Source: Burkholderiaceae bacterium
GTDB taxonomy: Bacteria; Pseudomonadota; Gammaproteobacteria; Burkholderiales; Burkholderiaceae_D
NCBI GenBank assembly: GCA_004298905.1
Contig: SCTK01000004.1
Coordinates: forward strand, 62,001-126,000
Length of the DNA stretch: 64,000 bases
Direction of reading: 5' to 3'
Under the pieces are notes generated by a model. The model had not been told where the DNA came from, searched no databases, and saw nothing but the letters and a program-made list of their open reading frames with translations. Positions 43,161 through 52,030 of the stretch are shown one piece after another. Made by a program: the position numbers and the translations under genes. Each line of letters begins with the position of its first letter. Position 1 is the stretch's first letter.

Positions 43161-45419
43161 ATGAAAACCCATATCCTCGGTCTGCCGCGCATCGGCCCCA
43201 ACCGCGAACTGAAATTTGCGCTGGAATCGTTCTGGAAAGGTGAGCTGGACGAAGCCGGCTTGCAGCAAGTCGGCGCGCAACTGCGGCGGCATAACTGGCA
43301 ACGGCAGATCGATGCCGGGCTGGACTTCATCACGGTGGGCGATTTCGCCTGGTACGACCATGTGCTGCAAACGCTGGCGCGGCTCGGCGGCTTGCCGGCG
43401 CGTTTTGCCAATGAGGGCAGCGGCCTGCAACAGCTGTTTGCCTGCGCACGCGGGACGAAGAATCAGTTTGCGATGGAAATGACGAAGTGGTTCGACACCA
43501 ATTACCACTATCTCGTGCCGGAATACGCGCCGGACAGCGACTTCAGCGATTGCGCCGACGATCTGTTGGCGGAGATCCGCGAGGCGCAACAGCTTGGGCG
43601 TGCGGTGAAGCCGGTGCTGGTGGGGCCATTGACGCTGCTCTATCTGGGCAAGGAAAAACAGGGACTGGAAAACCGCCTGTCGCTGCTGCCGCGTTTGCTC
43701 ACCGCTTACAGCGCAGTGCTGCAACGTCTGCAAGCTGCCGGTGTGGAATGGGTGCAGATTGACGAACCGGTGCTGACGCTGGAGCTGGCGCCGGAATGGC
43801 GTGCGGCGTTTACCGGTGCGTATGCGCAACTTGCGGCGCATGCACCGAAGATTTTGCTGGTGACTTATTTCGATGCGGTGGAAGACATCGCCGCTTGCGC
43901 GCAGTGGCCGGTGGCGGGCTGGCATATCGACCTGGTGCGTGCACCGTCGCAATTGGCGGCGTGGCTGACGGCGCTGCCGCAAGATCACGTACTGTCCTGC
44001 GGCGTGGTGGATGGCCGCAATGTGTGGCGCTGCGATGCGGATCGCGCGCTGGAAAAGCTGCGGCCCGCGCAAGCGGCATTGGGCGAACGCCTGTGGATTG
44101 CCAGCAGTTGTTCGTTGCTGCATGCACCGGTCGATCTGGCGGCCGAGAAGAAGTTGAACCTGGAGCTGCGCAACTGGCTGGCCTTCGGTCAGCAGAAGAT
44201 TGAAGAAGTCGCCTTGCTCAAGCAGGCCCTACTCGACCCGGCCAGTGTTGCGGATCGATTGCAACAGGCACGCGACAGCCATGCGCAACGCCAGGCATCG
44301 GGTCTGCGCACCAACGCCATCGTGCAGCAACGTCTGCGCAATGTGCGCAAGGAAGACGCCGCGCGTGCTTCCAGCTATGCCGTGCGCATCGAGAAGCAGC
44401 GCGTCGAACTTGCGCTGCCGCTCTTCCCCACTACGACGATCGGTTCGTTCCCGCAGACCGGTGCGATTCGGGCTGCGCGCGCGGCGTACAAGCGCGGTCA
44501 ACTCGGCCACCTGGATTATCTGCAAACGATGCGCGCGGAAATCAAACTCGCCATCGAGAAACAGGAAGCCTACGGTCTCGATCTGCTGGTGCACGGCGAG
44601 GCGGAGCGCAACGACATGGTGGAATATTTCGGCGAGCTGTTGTGGGGGTATGCCTTCACTGAAAACGGTTGGGTGCAGAGCTACGGTTCGCGCTGCGTGA
44701 AACCGCCGATCATTTACGGCGACGTGTATCGACCCGAAGCGATGACCGTGAGCTGGACGCAATACGCGCAATCGCTGACCGCCAAGCCGGTGAAGGGCAT
44801 GCTGACCGGGCCGATCACGATGCTGCAATGGGCGTTTGTGCGCGACGATCAGCCGCGTGCCGATACGGCATTGCAGATTGCGCTGGCGATTCGCGACGAG
44901 GTGTGCGATCTGGAAGCGGCCGGCATCCGTGTGATTCAAATCGACGAGCCGGCGATCCGCGAAGGCTTGCCGCTCAAGCGCAGCGACTGGACGCATTACC
45001 TGCAATGGGCGGTGCGCGCATTCCAGATCTCGGCGGCTGGTGTGAGCGACGCGACGCAGATCCACACGCATATGTGCTATGCGGAATTCAACGATATTCT
45101 CGATTCGATCGCGGCGATGGATGCCGATGTGATTACCATCGAAACGTCACGCTCAGATATGGAGTTGCTGCGCGGCTTCCAGCAATTTGAATATCCGAAC
45201 GACATCGGACCCGGCGTCTACGATATCCACTCGCCACGCGTGCCGCAGGTGCGGGAAATGGAGCGCCTGCTGGAAAAAGCGGCGCAGGTGATTCCGGCCG
45301 AGCGACTGTGGGTCAATCCCGATTGCGGATTGAAAACACGCGGCTGGGAAGAAGTGGATGCCGGGCTGGTGAATATGGTGGCTGCCGCAAAAAATCTGCG
45401 CCAGCGCTATGCAGAATAA
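43161..45419 (+). CDS. metE: Cobalamin-independent methionine synthase
   Basis: 752 aa. The N-terminus [20 protein letters not shown] is typical. Two beta-alpha barrels: the C-terminal one holds [31 protein letters not shown], the zinc ligands in HTHMCYAEF and the Cys in [11 protein letters not shown], plus YDIHSPRVP. It methylates homocysteine from methyltetrahydropteroyl-triglutamate without B12. The ATG at 43161 is where homology begins; the frame is open 38 codons upstream into the palindromic element, which is not expected to be coding. Having metE and metH together means methionine can be made with or without B12. Confidence 0.97.
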   Translation: MKTHILGLPRIGPNRELKFALESFWKGELDEAGLQQVGAQLRRHNWQRQIDAGLDFITVGDFAWYDHVLQTLARLGGLPARFANEGSGLQQLFACARGTKNQFAMEMTKWFDTNYHYLVPEYAPDSDFSDCADDLLAEIREAQQLGRAVKPVLVGPLTLLYLGKEKQGLENRLSLLPRLLTAYSAVLQRLQAAGVEWVQIDEPVLTLELAPEWRAAFTGAYAQLAAHAPKILLVTYFDAVEDIAACAQWPVAGWHIDLVRAPSQLAAWLTALPQDHVLSCGVVDGRNVWRCDADRALEKLRPAQAALGERLWIASSCSLLHAPVDLAAEKKLNLELRNWLAFGQQKIEEVALLKQALLDPASVADRLQQARDSHAQRQASGLRTNAIVQQRLRNVRKEDAARASSYAVRIEKQRVELALPLFPTTTIGSFPQTGAIRAARAAYKRGQLGHLDYLQTMRAEIKLAIEKQEAYGLDLLVHGEAERNDMVEYFGELLWGYAFTENGWVQSYGSRCVKPPIIYGDVYRPEAMTVSWTQYAQSLTAKPVKGMLTGPITMLQWAFVRDDQPRADTALQIALAIRDEVCDLEAAGIRVIQIDEPAIREGLPLKRSDWTHYLQWAVRAFQISAAGVSDATQIHTHMCYAEFNDILDSIAAMDADVITIETSRSDMELLRGFQQFEYPNDIGPGVYDIHSPRVPQVREMERLLEKAAQVIPAERLWVNPDCGLKTRGWEEVDAGLVNMVAAAKNLRQRYAE

Positions 45420-45422
45420 AAA

Positions 45423-45447
45423 TGCCCCCGCCGGAAGGGCGGGGGCA
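45423..45447. terminator. GC-rich hairpin after metE
   Basis: A 10-bp stem tgcccccgcc/ggcgggggca with a 5-nt loop begins 4 nt after the metE stop. There is no T-run on either side. It lies between convergent genes and may act as a 3' end barrier. Confidence 0.5.
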
Positions 45448-45533
45448 AAGAGAGGAGGAGATCAATAAAACAAAAGCAACGTCACCTGCAACATCAACTA
45501 CAGAGAGAGACTGTGGGCGCTCGCGATCTGGGC

Positions 45534-45866
45534 TTAAACGCGGCGCGTGTCGTACATCAGCGTCAGGACTACCGCCATCTGGCGCAGTTCCTGATCACCG
45601 CTGGCATGCGCCAGGTTCAATTGTTCCAGACCATACAGGCGATCGTACTGCATGCGGGTCAAATCAATAGGTTGCTCGATGGAATCCATGGCCTGCGCAA
45701 AGCGGCTGAGCAGGGCAAAACAGTCCGGGTAGGTCACATGCTTGAGTACGGTGCGCGGACGTGCGGCGCGCTGGCGTTTGGCCGGGGCATGCCCCTGTCC
45801 CTGCAGGACAGGCAGCGGCGGTTTGCGAGATGATTTGACAGTACTGCCGACCGAACTTGTTTTCAT
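45534..45866 (-). CDS. Hypothetical protein, 110 aa
   Basis: Starts at ATG 45866 behind a G-rich site. The N-terminal third is basic and proline-rich and probably disordered (VKSSRKPPLPVLQGQGHAPA), and the rest is helical (YPDCFALLSRFAQAMDSIEQ, then YDRLYGLEQLN). No familiar domain, signal peptide or membrane segment. It lies alone between metE (convergent) and rnpB (divergent). No function is proposed. Confidence 0.5.
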   Translation of the reverse strand: MKTSSVGSTVKSSRKPPLPVLQGQGHAPAKRQRAARPRTVLKHVTYPDCFALLSRFAQAMDSIEQPIDLTRMQYDRLYGLEQLNLAHASGDQELRQMAVVLTLMYDTRRV

Positions 45867-45988
45867 GGTATTGCCCCCGAGTGCGTTGGTGCAGATTTTC
45901 AGCAACGATACAGTGAACGGCGGCATCCCCAAGCGTGAGAAAGAACCGATTTCACCGTCTAATTCGGCTTATCGGCACAATCCCCGTG

Positions 45989-46017
45989 TTCTGAAGAGGG
46001 TTTTGTCGGTGTATGAT
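45989..46017 (+). promoter_or_regulatory. Promoter of rnpB
   Basis: TTCTGA (45989-45994), 17-bp spacer, TATGAT (46012-46017). The predicted transcript start falls 7-8 bp later, right at the 5' end of the RNase P RNA. Confidence 0.6.
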
Positions 46018-46024
46018 GCGCCCG

Positions 46025-46350
46025 GAAGCAGGCCGGGCAGCCGCTGCCGGGCGCAAGCCCGGGAGAGGAAGGTCCGGACTCCATAGAGCAGGGTGACGGC
46101 TAACGGCCGTGCGCTGAAACCCGCAAGGGATAAGGCGACGAACAGGGCCACAGAGACGAGCCAGTTCAGTCTGGGGTGAAACGCGGTAACCTCCACCCGG
46201 AGCAACACCAAATAGGCACGCAATGACGCGGCTCGCGGAGCGTGCGGGTAGGTGGCTTGAGCGGCGCAGCAATGCGCCGCCTAGAGGAATGGCTGCCATA
46301 GAACAAGGCGACTTGTTCCGTAACAGAATCCGGCCTACAGGCCTGCTTTC
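46025..46350 (+). ncRNA. rnpB: RNase P RNA, bacterial class A
   Basis: About 326 nt. The conserved core elements are present in order: P1 5' strand gaagcaggcc, GAGGAAGGTCCGGACTCC (CR I), CAGGGTGACGGCTAACGGCC, GAAACCCGCAAGG, CCACAGAGACGAG, then GTGAAACGCGGTAA and the 3' CR V region ACAGAATCCGGCCTACAG, with the P1 3' strand ggcctgcttt closing the molecule. The catalytic RNA removes the 5' leader of pre-tRNAs. The ends are set from P1 pairing. Confidence 0.95.
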
Positions 46351-46364
46351 AACTGAATTCAAAA

Positions 46365-46395
46365 AAATTAAATGGAGTCTGACCCCATTTAATTT
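46365..46395. repeat. REP-like palindrome with ggagtctgacccc core
   Basis: An 11-bp perfect stem aaattaaatgg/ccatttaattt with loop agtctgacc, directly after rnpB. A second copy of the right arm (catttaattt) follows at 46401-46410. The ggagtctgacccc core recurs in intergenic repeats of many proteobacteria. It may also serve as terminator for rnpB. Confidence 0.6.
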
Positions 46396-46440
46396 GGCCT
46401 CATTTAATTTCACAACCGCCGGCCGCAACTTCCGACCGAC

Positions 46441-47769
46441 ATGAACCCAATCTGGAAACAATTTCTTGTTAAAGCGGTGCCCTTGCTGGGGCTGTGCTGG
46501 TTCCTGGGTTACCTGGGTTTTGCCACGGCGGGTTGGCTACTGGCTGTGCTGGCACTGAGTTGGTGGCTGTTGCGCTGGGTCACGGCGGCAGCGCGGGTGT
46601 GGAACTGGAGCGCTGACTTTGCGGTGAGCAAGGTGCCCCATGTAGATGGCTGGTGGGAAGATCTGGTCGCGCGCATTTACCGTTTGCAAAAAGAGCGGCA
46701 GCAGCAACTGGAGCGGCAGACCAATGAAGCGGCTGAATTGCGGCACATGATTCAGGCGTTGCCCGAAGGGGTGCTGACCCTGGATCAGGACAACCATATT
46801 CTCTGGTGCGATCCGACCGCAGCGCATCACCTGGCGCTGGATCCAGGCCGCGACCTGGGCTTGTCGATTATCAACCTGGTGCGTCACCCTGATTTCGTCA
46901 ACTATATTCGCGCGCATCGGGAGGGGCGGCAGCCCGACGCCATGGTGAAGATTCCCGGCCCGTTCCCGGGGGCCATCCTGTCGGTGCAGCTGCTCGACTA
47001 CGGCCGTGCGCAGCGCCTGTTGCTGACGCGCGATATTTCCCAGTGGGAAAAGCTGGACATCATGCGGCGCGACTTCATTGCCAATGTATCGCATGAACTC
47101 AAAACACCGCTGACGGTGATCGCCGGTTTTCTGGAAACGCTGAGCGAACACACTTTGCCTGTCGAACAGCAAGCGCATTTTCTCGCGCTGATGAGTGAAC
47201 AATCGCAGCGCATGCAGGGCTTGGTCGAGGACTTGCTCACCCTGTCGTCGCTGGAATCGGGGGGTGATCAGGCCAGCGAAGATCAGGTCGCGATGGATCA
47301 GCTGCTGGCACAGGTCGAGCGCGATGCGTGTTCCTTGAGTCAGGGCCGGCACACCATGAACTTCACTTTTGAGCGCGGCTTGAATCTGCGCGGCAACGAG
47401 CAGGAATTGCTCAGTGCGCTGGGGAATCTGGTCAGCAATGCGATCCGTTACACGCCCGATGGCGGCGCGATTCATGTGCGCTGGGCGCGTCAGCAAGGGA
47501 CGCAGGGCGCCAGTTTTTCCGTGCAGGACAGCGGCATCGGCATCGAGGCGCAACACATTCCGCGCTTGACGGAACGTTTCTATCGTGTCGACCGCAGCCG
47601 CTCACGCGAATCCGGTGGCACCGGTTTGGGCCTCGCCATCGTCAAGCATGTGCTGATGCGCCATCAAGCGCGGCTGGAGGTCAAAAGCACCTTGGGCAAA
47701 GGCAGCACCTTCAGTGCAGAATTTCCCGCGCATCGGACGGTGGCAGCAGATGGGGACGGTCAGGCTTAA
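46441..47769 (+). CDS. phoR: Phosphate regulon sensor histidine kinase PhoR
   Basis: 442 aa. Two N-terminal membrane helices (about 8-45) are followed by a short DUF3329-like segment (VWNWSADF) and a PAS domain (ALPEGVLTLDQDNHILWCDP). The HisKA box is RDFIANVSHELKTPLTVIAG with the phospho-His at 218. The ATPase domain has GNLVSNAIRYTPDGG, a DSGIGI box and RESGGTGLGLAIVKH. It senses phosphate limitation through the Pst system and phosphorylates PhoB. phoB, usually directly upstream, is not here; rnpB and a repeat occupy that place. No ribosome binding site stands out. Confidence 0.88.
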   Translation: MNPIWKQFLVKAVPLLGLCWFLGYLGFATAGWLLAVLALSWWLLRWVTAAARVWNWSADFAVSKVPHVDGWWEDLVARIYRLQKERQQQLERQTNEAAELRHMIQALPEGVLTLDQDNHILWCDPTAAHHLALDPGRDLGLSIINLVRHPDFVNYIRAHREGRQPDAMVKIPGPFPGAILSVQLLDYGRAQRLLLTRDISQWEKLDIMRRDFIANVSHELKTPLTVIAGFLETLSEHTLPVEQQAHFLALMSEQSQRMQGLVEDLLTLSSLESGGDQASEDQVAMDQLLAQVERDACSLSQGRHTMNFTFERGLNLRGNEQELLSALGNLVSNAIRYTPDGGAIHVRWARQQGTQGASFSVQDSGIGIEAQHIPRLTERFYRVDRSRSRESGGTGLGLAIVKHVLMRHQARLEVKSTLGKGSTFSAEFPAHRTVAADGDGQA

Positions 47770-47786
47770 GACAAGATTTTTTGTTC

Positions 47787-49436
47787 TTACTTCACCACCG
47801 TGTAAATCACCTGATCGAAATCCAGGCCGCGGTAGAGCAGAGCTTCCAGTTTCACACGGCGGCGCTGGCCGGCGCTGATCATGAAAATCTCGCGGCCTTC
47901 GCGGAAGGCGGCCAGCGGGATCACCAGGGATTCGGGCAGATGCAGTGCCGGTTGTGCACCCAGCCAGTAGGCATCGGTGGTGGGCATGCCTTCGATTTGC
48001 ACGCCGACCGGTTTGGGCAGGCCGGGCAGTAATTTCAAGCCGATCTTGTGGCGCACGCTCAGGCGTGCTGTAGAGCCATCATATTCCTGCCGCAGCGAAC
48101 TGATGCGGCCAATCAGGAACGGGCCTTGTTCGCCCTTGTGCGCGCCCTCCGGCTGCAGCGCAATCAATTGATCCATCACCAGTCGCGGCATGCTGCGATC
48201 GCGCAGGAACAGAAAACCGTCAGCGTTCTCGCTCAGGATTTCCCAGTTTTCCGCATCTTTCATCAAGCCTTCGATCTGCTCGCGGTCGCGGTCGCCGTCG
48301 TCGTAGTCAATATCGTCATCGCCGTGTTTGGCGCGGTAGGAATACACGGTGTTGAGAAAACGCGAAATGGTCGTGTCATCCCGTACTTCCACGCCGCGAT
48401 ACAAGCGCGGCAAGCCAATGGCAATGCGGGCGCGGGCGACCAAGGGGCGGCGCCAGATGACATCGCTGTCCTGGCCGTGATGCCAGAGCGCATGAATGCG
48501 TTCCAGCAGCGCATAACAACTTTCGCTGGACAGCTTGCTGGAGAAACCCAGTTGATCCGGGCTTTTGCCGGTGCGCAGCGATTCCATGCGCATGCGAATG
48601 CTGGAGCAGACGCGCACCGTGTCGAGCCGGACCGCATGCTGGCCCAGCATCAACGAAGCGTTGGCGGGCACGGTCAAGGGCGTATCGGCGCCCGAGATAC
48701 GGAACCCGAGTTTATGGCCCCAGCGGATCGAGCAGTAGCGCGCCACCGACATTTCCAACAGCGTCAAACGATACGGGTTGCACAGACGCATCAGGATGGC
48801 ATAGCCAAAGGCGCTGCGGCAGGTGTCGTCCGATGCGCTGCTGTCGCTGCGTGCTTGCTTGGGTACGATGTCCAGACAATCGGCCTGCTGGGCAATGCGC
48901 GCCAGCCGTCCGGTTTCTTCCCAGATCGCATCGGGCACGGCAATGCGGGCGCGATAATGCGCTGACGCGATCGACGCCAGCAAATCGAGCGCCTGTTGCA
49001 GGGCAAACACCAGCGGCGAGGCCGCATCCAGCGCCCGCTGTCCTTCCGGCGTGCGGTCCAGCGGCGCGGCCAGATTTTCGATATAGGCGCCGCCGGTCGC
49101 ATCAACCACGCGGATGTAGAGGTTGCACAAGTGGTGCGTGGTGCTGATCAATTCCAGAAACAGCGCGGCTTCGCGCGGCGACAGCGGCAGCGCGCGGTTT
49201 TCGCAGTCCGGCATGCGGATGCGCACGGCATTGGAAAAAGGCGTACGCACGCGCTCGAGAATTTCCAGCAGCACTTCCGGGGCCAGTGTCGCACCGTCCA
49301 GATGAGCCAGAAGTTTATCGATATGCGCCAGCAGGTTGCTGCTGTCGGCTGCGGGCAGGCTGGCCACCCAGGCTTTCGCGCTGGCGCGATCCCGGACGAT
49401 TTCGACCTGCATGACGGAAGAACTCTGCGATGCCAT
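47787..49436 (-). CDS. Conserved hypothetical protein, 549 aa
   Basis: Soluble, no signal peptide or membrane segment. The N-terminal half is helical (AKAWVASLPAADSSNLLAHI, then PEVLLEILERVRTPF). The middle has RYCSIRWGHKLGFRISGADT. The C-terminal half includes an acidic stretch (KHGDDDIDYDDGDRDREQ) and a beta-rich domain of about 140 residues (FLIGRISSLRQEYD, RLSVRHKIGLKLLPG) whose QRRRVKLEALLYRG end recalls a PilZ-like or beta-barrel region, but the c-di-GMP RxxxR signature is not clearly placed. I do not recognise the family with confidence. The base composition matches its neighbours and the frame is intact, so it is a real gene. It converges with phoR. Confidence 0.8.
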   Translation of the reverse strand: MASQSSSVMQVEIVRDRASAKAWVASLPAADSSNLLAHIDKLLAHLDGATLAPEVLLEILERVRTPFSNAVRIRMPDCENRALPLSPREAALFLELISTTHHLCNLYIRVVDATGGAYIENLAAPLDRTPEGQRALDAASPLVFALQQALDLLASIASAHYRARIAVPDAIWEETGRLARIAQQADCLDIVPKQARSDSSASDDTCRSAFGYAILMRLCNPYRLTLLEMSVARYCSIRWGHKLGFRISGADTPLTVPANASLMLGQHAVRLDTVRVCSSIRMRMESLRTGKSPDQLGFSSKLSSESCYALLERIHALWHHGQDSDVIWRRPLVARARIAIGLPRLYRGVEVRDDTTISRFLNTVYSYRAKHGDDDIDYDDGDRDREQIEGLMKDAENWEILSENADGFLFLRDRSMPRLVMDQLIALQPEGAHKGEQGPFLIGRISSLRQEYDGSTARLSVRHKIGLKLLPGLPKPVGVQIEGMPTTDAYWLGAQPALHLPESLVIPLAAFREGREIFMISAGQRRRVKLEALLYRGLDFDQVIYTVVK

Positions 49437-49512
49437 TTAAACGTTTCCCCAGACGTCTGTGCTGATGAGGGTGGGTTGCGGTGCGGATTGATCGAGTTTC
49501 ATTGACATCACC

Positions 49513-49956
49513 CTAGTCAGACAACGATTGTGCACGCAAGGCATCATTCAGCGCCAGTGCCCGCGCCTGCCGTTCGGCGTGTCGAATCTGCCAACCCTCG
49601 TCCTGCATGCGTTCCGGGCGCAAGCTTGCCCACACCGGCGCGGGAAAATGCGGATCGTCGCGATAGCGCGGAATGATGTGCCAGTGCAAATGCGGCACCT
49701 GGTTGCCCAGGCTGGCGAGATTGATCTTGTCGGGTTGCATATAACGGCGCACCGCCTGTTCCACCAGCAATACCGTGCCAAACAACAGGCTGCGGTCGGG
49801 GGTTGAGAGATCAGACATTTCGGCCACATGATCGTTCCAGATCACGCGCACAAAACCCGGGTAGTGGGTATCGTCCACGGCCACAATGCGCAGCCGGTCG
49901 CCCTGCCAGAGCACGGCGCCGCCATCGGTTTCGCAAAGTGAGCAATATGTTGTCAT
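49513..49956 (-). CDS. HIT family protein
   Basis: 147 aa. The histidine triad is HLHWHIIPR in the form HxHxHxx, near residue 95. An N-terminal CSLC pair follows MTTY and may bind zinc. HIT proteins hydrolyse or transfer nucleoside phosphates (AMP-lysine, Ap4A, GMP-type substrates). The ATG at 49956 is chosen over an upstream TTG. The stop of the carbonic anhydrase gene lies 42 bp upstream on the same strand, so they may be co-transcribed. Confidence 0.9.
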   Translation of the reverse strand: MTTYCSLCETDGGAVLWQGDRLRIVAVDDTHYPGFVRVIWNDHVAEMSDLSTPDRSLLFGTVLLVEQAVRRYMQPDKINLASLGNQVPHLHWHIIPRYRDDPHFPAPVWASLRPERMQDEGWQIRHAERQARALALNDALRAQSLSD

Positions 49957-49998
49957 CGTCAATTCAAAAATGGGTGAACCACAGTCCGCATCCTACCG

Positions 49999-51102
49999 TT
50001 ATTGCGCCGACTTGATGATGCGCCCGTGCAGCGCCTGGATCGGGCGCGCATTGACCGGAAACAATTTGGCGAACACCGCAATCTGTTGCGCGCTCAGCGT
50101 CATCGGTTGCTTGAGCACCATCCACAACACTTCTTCCGAGCAGGGCGGCGTGGTCAGCGAGCCGAAGAATTGATAGTAACGGCCATCCTTGGGCAGCAGC
50201 AGCGCCGGGTCCAGCGTGTCGTTCGTCAGCTGCACGCGATCCTCCACCTCCAGCGGCATGTGGCTCCATACGGTTTGCACTTCACTGTTGGCCGCGCCGG
50301 GTTCGAACAGCACGGCGACCACCGCCAACTGCCCGGCGTCATTCCGATGCACCAGATGCGCCACCATGGCAAAGCCCTTGCCGTTGATGCGCTCCTCGGA
50401 CGGATGATGAAAATGGAACTGCACCAGCTTGTAACGGCTGCCGCGCACCGTCAGAAAATTGTCGCTGGAAAAATCGAACTGCACCGTGTGACCATTGTTG
50501 ATGACCGACCCTTTGGAGGGATGGTAGTCAAACGTCAGCGCCTCCATCGCTTCAATCGGCAGCGTGTCCTGATCCTGGATATCAATCGGCGATTGCCGTT
50601 GGCCGCTGCCGCACAATTGATTTTCGGGGGCGAGCGTAGACCAGAAGATCGGGCCGGTCGGACCATCGTAAGACCAGTGCGCATGCCCGGACACCGCCTT
50701 TTCCGTTTTGCCCGCAGCAGGTTTTTTTCCGCTCACCAGCGGATCGGTCGAGCTGCCCGCTTCCTCGCTGCGATGCGCCGCAGCGCGTGCCGCGAAATAA
50801 TCGTTGGCCGTGATGGGGCGGCGTATTGTCGGCGCAGGTGCGGGCGCTGGGGTTGCGGTCGAGGGTGATGCCGCTGCGGGTGCGGCCTTCGCCGCAGGCT
50901 CCGCTTTTTCAGCGTCGCCGCTGGCGTGAATCTGCACCGTCGCCGCCTTGTCGTTGCCCATAGTCTTGATCAAGGCACGCAGCTTCTCCCCCGTGGCAGA
51001 AGCACCCGTAGAAGAAGCCGGGGCTTCCTTGACAGACTCCTCCGCACCAACCGGCAGCCAGAGCCAGGCCAACACAAAAACGATCACACGCAATAAATGC
51101 AT
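49999..51102 (-). CDS. Periplasmic alpha-carbonic anhydrase with long linker
   Basis: 367 aa. The signal peptide ends in PVGA (about residue 20). A low-complexity Ala/Pro/Glu linker of about 70 residues (AAKAAPAAASPSTATPAPAP) leads to the catalytic domain from about 137. The zinc ligands are His230, His232 (QFHFHHPSEE) and His249 (AHLVHRND); QRQSPIDI and TTPPCSEEV are further family marks. The enzyme interconverts CO2 and bicarbonate in the periplasm. The ATG at 51102 has GGAGGG upstream. The Glu that normally precedes the third histidine (ExH) is replaced by Val. Confidence 0.95.
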   Translation of the reverse strand: MHLLRVIVFVLAWLWLPVGAEESVKEAPASSTGASATGEKLRALIKTMGNDKAATVQIHASGDAEKAEPAAKAAPAAASPSTATPAPAPAPTIRRPITANDYFAARAAAHRSEEAGSSTDPLVSGKKPAAGKTEKAVSGHAHWSYDGPTGPIFWSTLAPENQLCGSGQRQSPIDIQDQDTLPIEAMEALTFDYHPSKGSVINNGHTVQFDFSSDNFLTVRGSRYKLVQFHFHHPSEERINGKGFAMVAHLVHRNDAGQLAVVAVLFEPGAANSEVQTVWSHMPLEVEDRVQLTNDTLDPALLLPKDGRYYQFFGSLTTPPCSEEVLWMVLKQPMTLSAQQIAVFAKLFPVNARPIQALHGRIIKSAQ

Positions 51103-51161
51103 ATTCCCTCCGTAATGAGGAAATATCGGCATCACGGAAGGGTTTTATAGGGTTCGATGCC

Positions 51162-51187
51162 CCCTTCTCCCGCAGGCGGGAGAAGGG
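51162..51187. repeat. Hairpin repeat, left copy
   Basis: A 12-bp perfect stem cccttctcccgc/gcgggagaaggg with a 2-nt centre. Its sequence is nearly that of the second hairpin at 51290-51313, and both belong to the cccttctcccgc class of intergenic repeats. The rest of 51103-51464 holds no gene. Confidence 0.7.
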
Positions 51188-51289
51188 TTGGGGATGAGGG
51201 CGTTGGCATTGGCTCGATACCAAATCAGAAGAAAAAACGGCACCGCCACCCACACCATCCAAGTGTGACGCAACATACCTCAAGAAGCG

Positions 51290-51313
51290 CCCTCTCCCGC
51301 CTGCGGGAGAGGG
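51290..51313. repeat. Hairpin repeat, right copy
   Basis: An 11-bp stem ccctctcccgc/gcgggagaggg with a 2-nt centre, 102 bp after the left copy. Together the two hairpins bracket about 100 bp of non-coding DNA. Confidence 0.65.
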
Positions 51314-51464
51314 GACGCGAGCAGTGTGCCTATGAGTGCCACACAACATCGCTGGGATGCAATCCTCGCATTGGGTGAGGGTGTTTTGTTAGGCCGGTTG
51401 GTTGCTGGGTTTTCAAGCCAGCTACGGGCTCATCTAGGTTCTCTTATCTCGGCCCAACGTAAAG

Positions 51465-51950
51465 CTATGCATCATCATTGAGACCCTTGATTTCACATTC
51501 CCAAAACGTACCTTCTTGCAATGCATTTGAATCAATTCTCGCCAGGGCAGATTTGAAACGTGCAGAACTGTCTTCGCCCATATACGCTAACAAACTTTCT
51601 GCCAGCTGAGTAACACTCGTATTCACAAATTGGCGTGTTTTAAAGTGATCTTCATGATCAAGGAGGGCTACTTCGCCAGAGTTTTTCTCGATGCAGATAG
51701 GGTTACCGGCACCGTCATATCCAATAACCAGGAACGGGGCCAACCTGATTTTGTCGTCGGCCGTCCAATCCTCCGGGGATGCAAACACTTCGAAAACAGG
51801 AGCAGGCTTTGCTGCAGCGCTGAACGTGACGCATGGCGCGGCTGACATTGGCAAAACATCTGAACCAAAAATAACCATTGGGGACGCAATTTCTTCAAGG
51901 CCAAGCTCTCGTTCTCTCTGTGCCCAACGATCAGCGAACGGCTTAGTCAA
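51465..51950 (-). CDS. SUKH-like (SMI1/KNR4 superfamily) immunity protein
   Basis: 161 aa, soluble. The middle segment PFLVIGYDGAGNPICIEKNS with LLDHEDHFKTRQFVNTSVTQ and LAESLLAYMGE is the pattern of SUKH-type immunity proteins, which neutralise contact-dependent or secreted nuclease toxins. The start is a TTG at 51950, supported by AAGGAGAA 6 nt upstream. No toxin gene is adjacent, so it is either an orphan immunity gene or the remains of a cassette. It lies in the accessory stretch 51.2-53.9 kb. Confidence 0.65.
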   Translation of the reverse strand: MTKPFADRWAQRERELGLEEIASPMVIFGSDVLPMSAAPCVTFSAAAKPAPVFEVFASPEDWTADDKIRLAPFLVIGYDGAGNPICIEKNSGEVALLDHEDHFKTRQFVNTSVTQLAESLLAYMGEDSSARFKSALARIDSNALQEGTFWECEIKGLNDDA

Positions 51951-52030
51951 TTAGTTCTCCTTAAAAATCGGTACCAGAGCCACATTTTTTGAATGCAGAA
52001 ATAATGTGCCACTGCTTTCCTGTTCCACCT

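Noticed and set aside
51162-51313. CRISPR-like repeat pair
   Set aside because: Only two units, each a self-complementary hairpin, with a 102-bp gap. This is not a CRISPR array. No CRISPR array was seen anywhere in the window.
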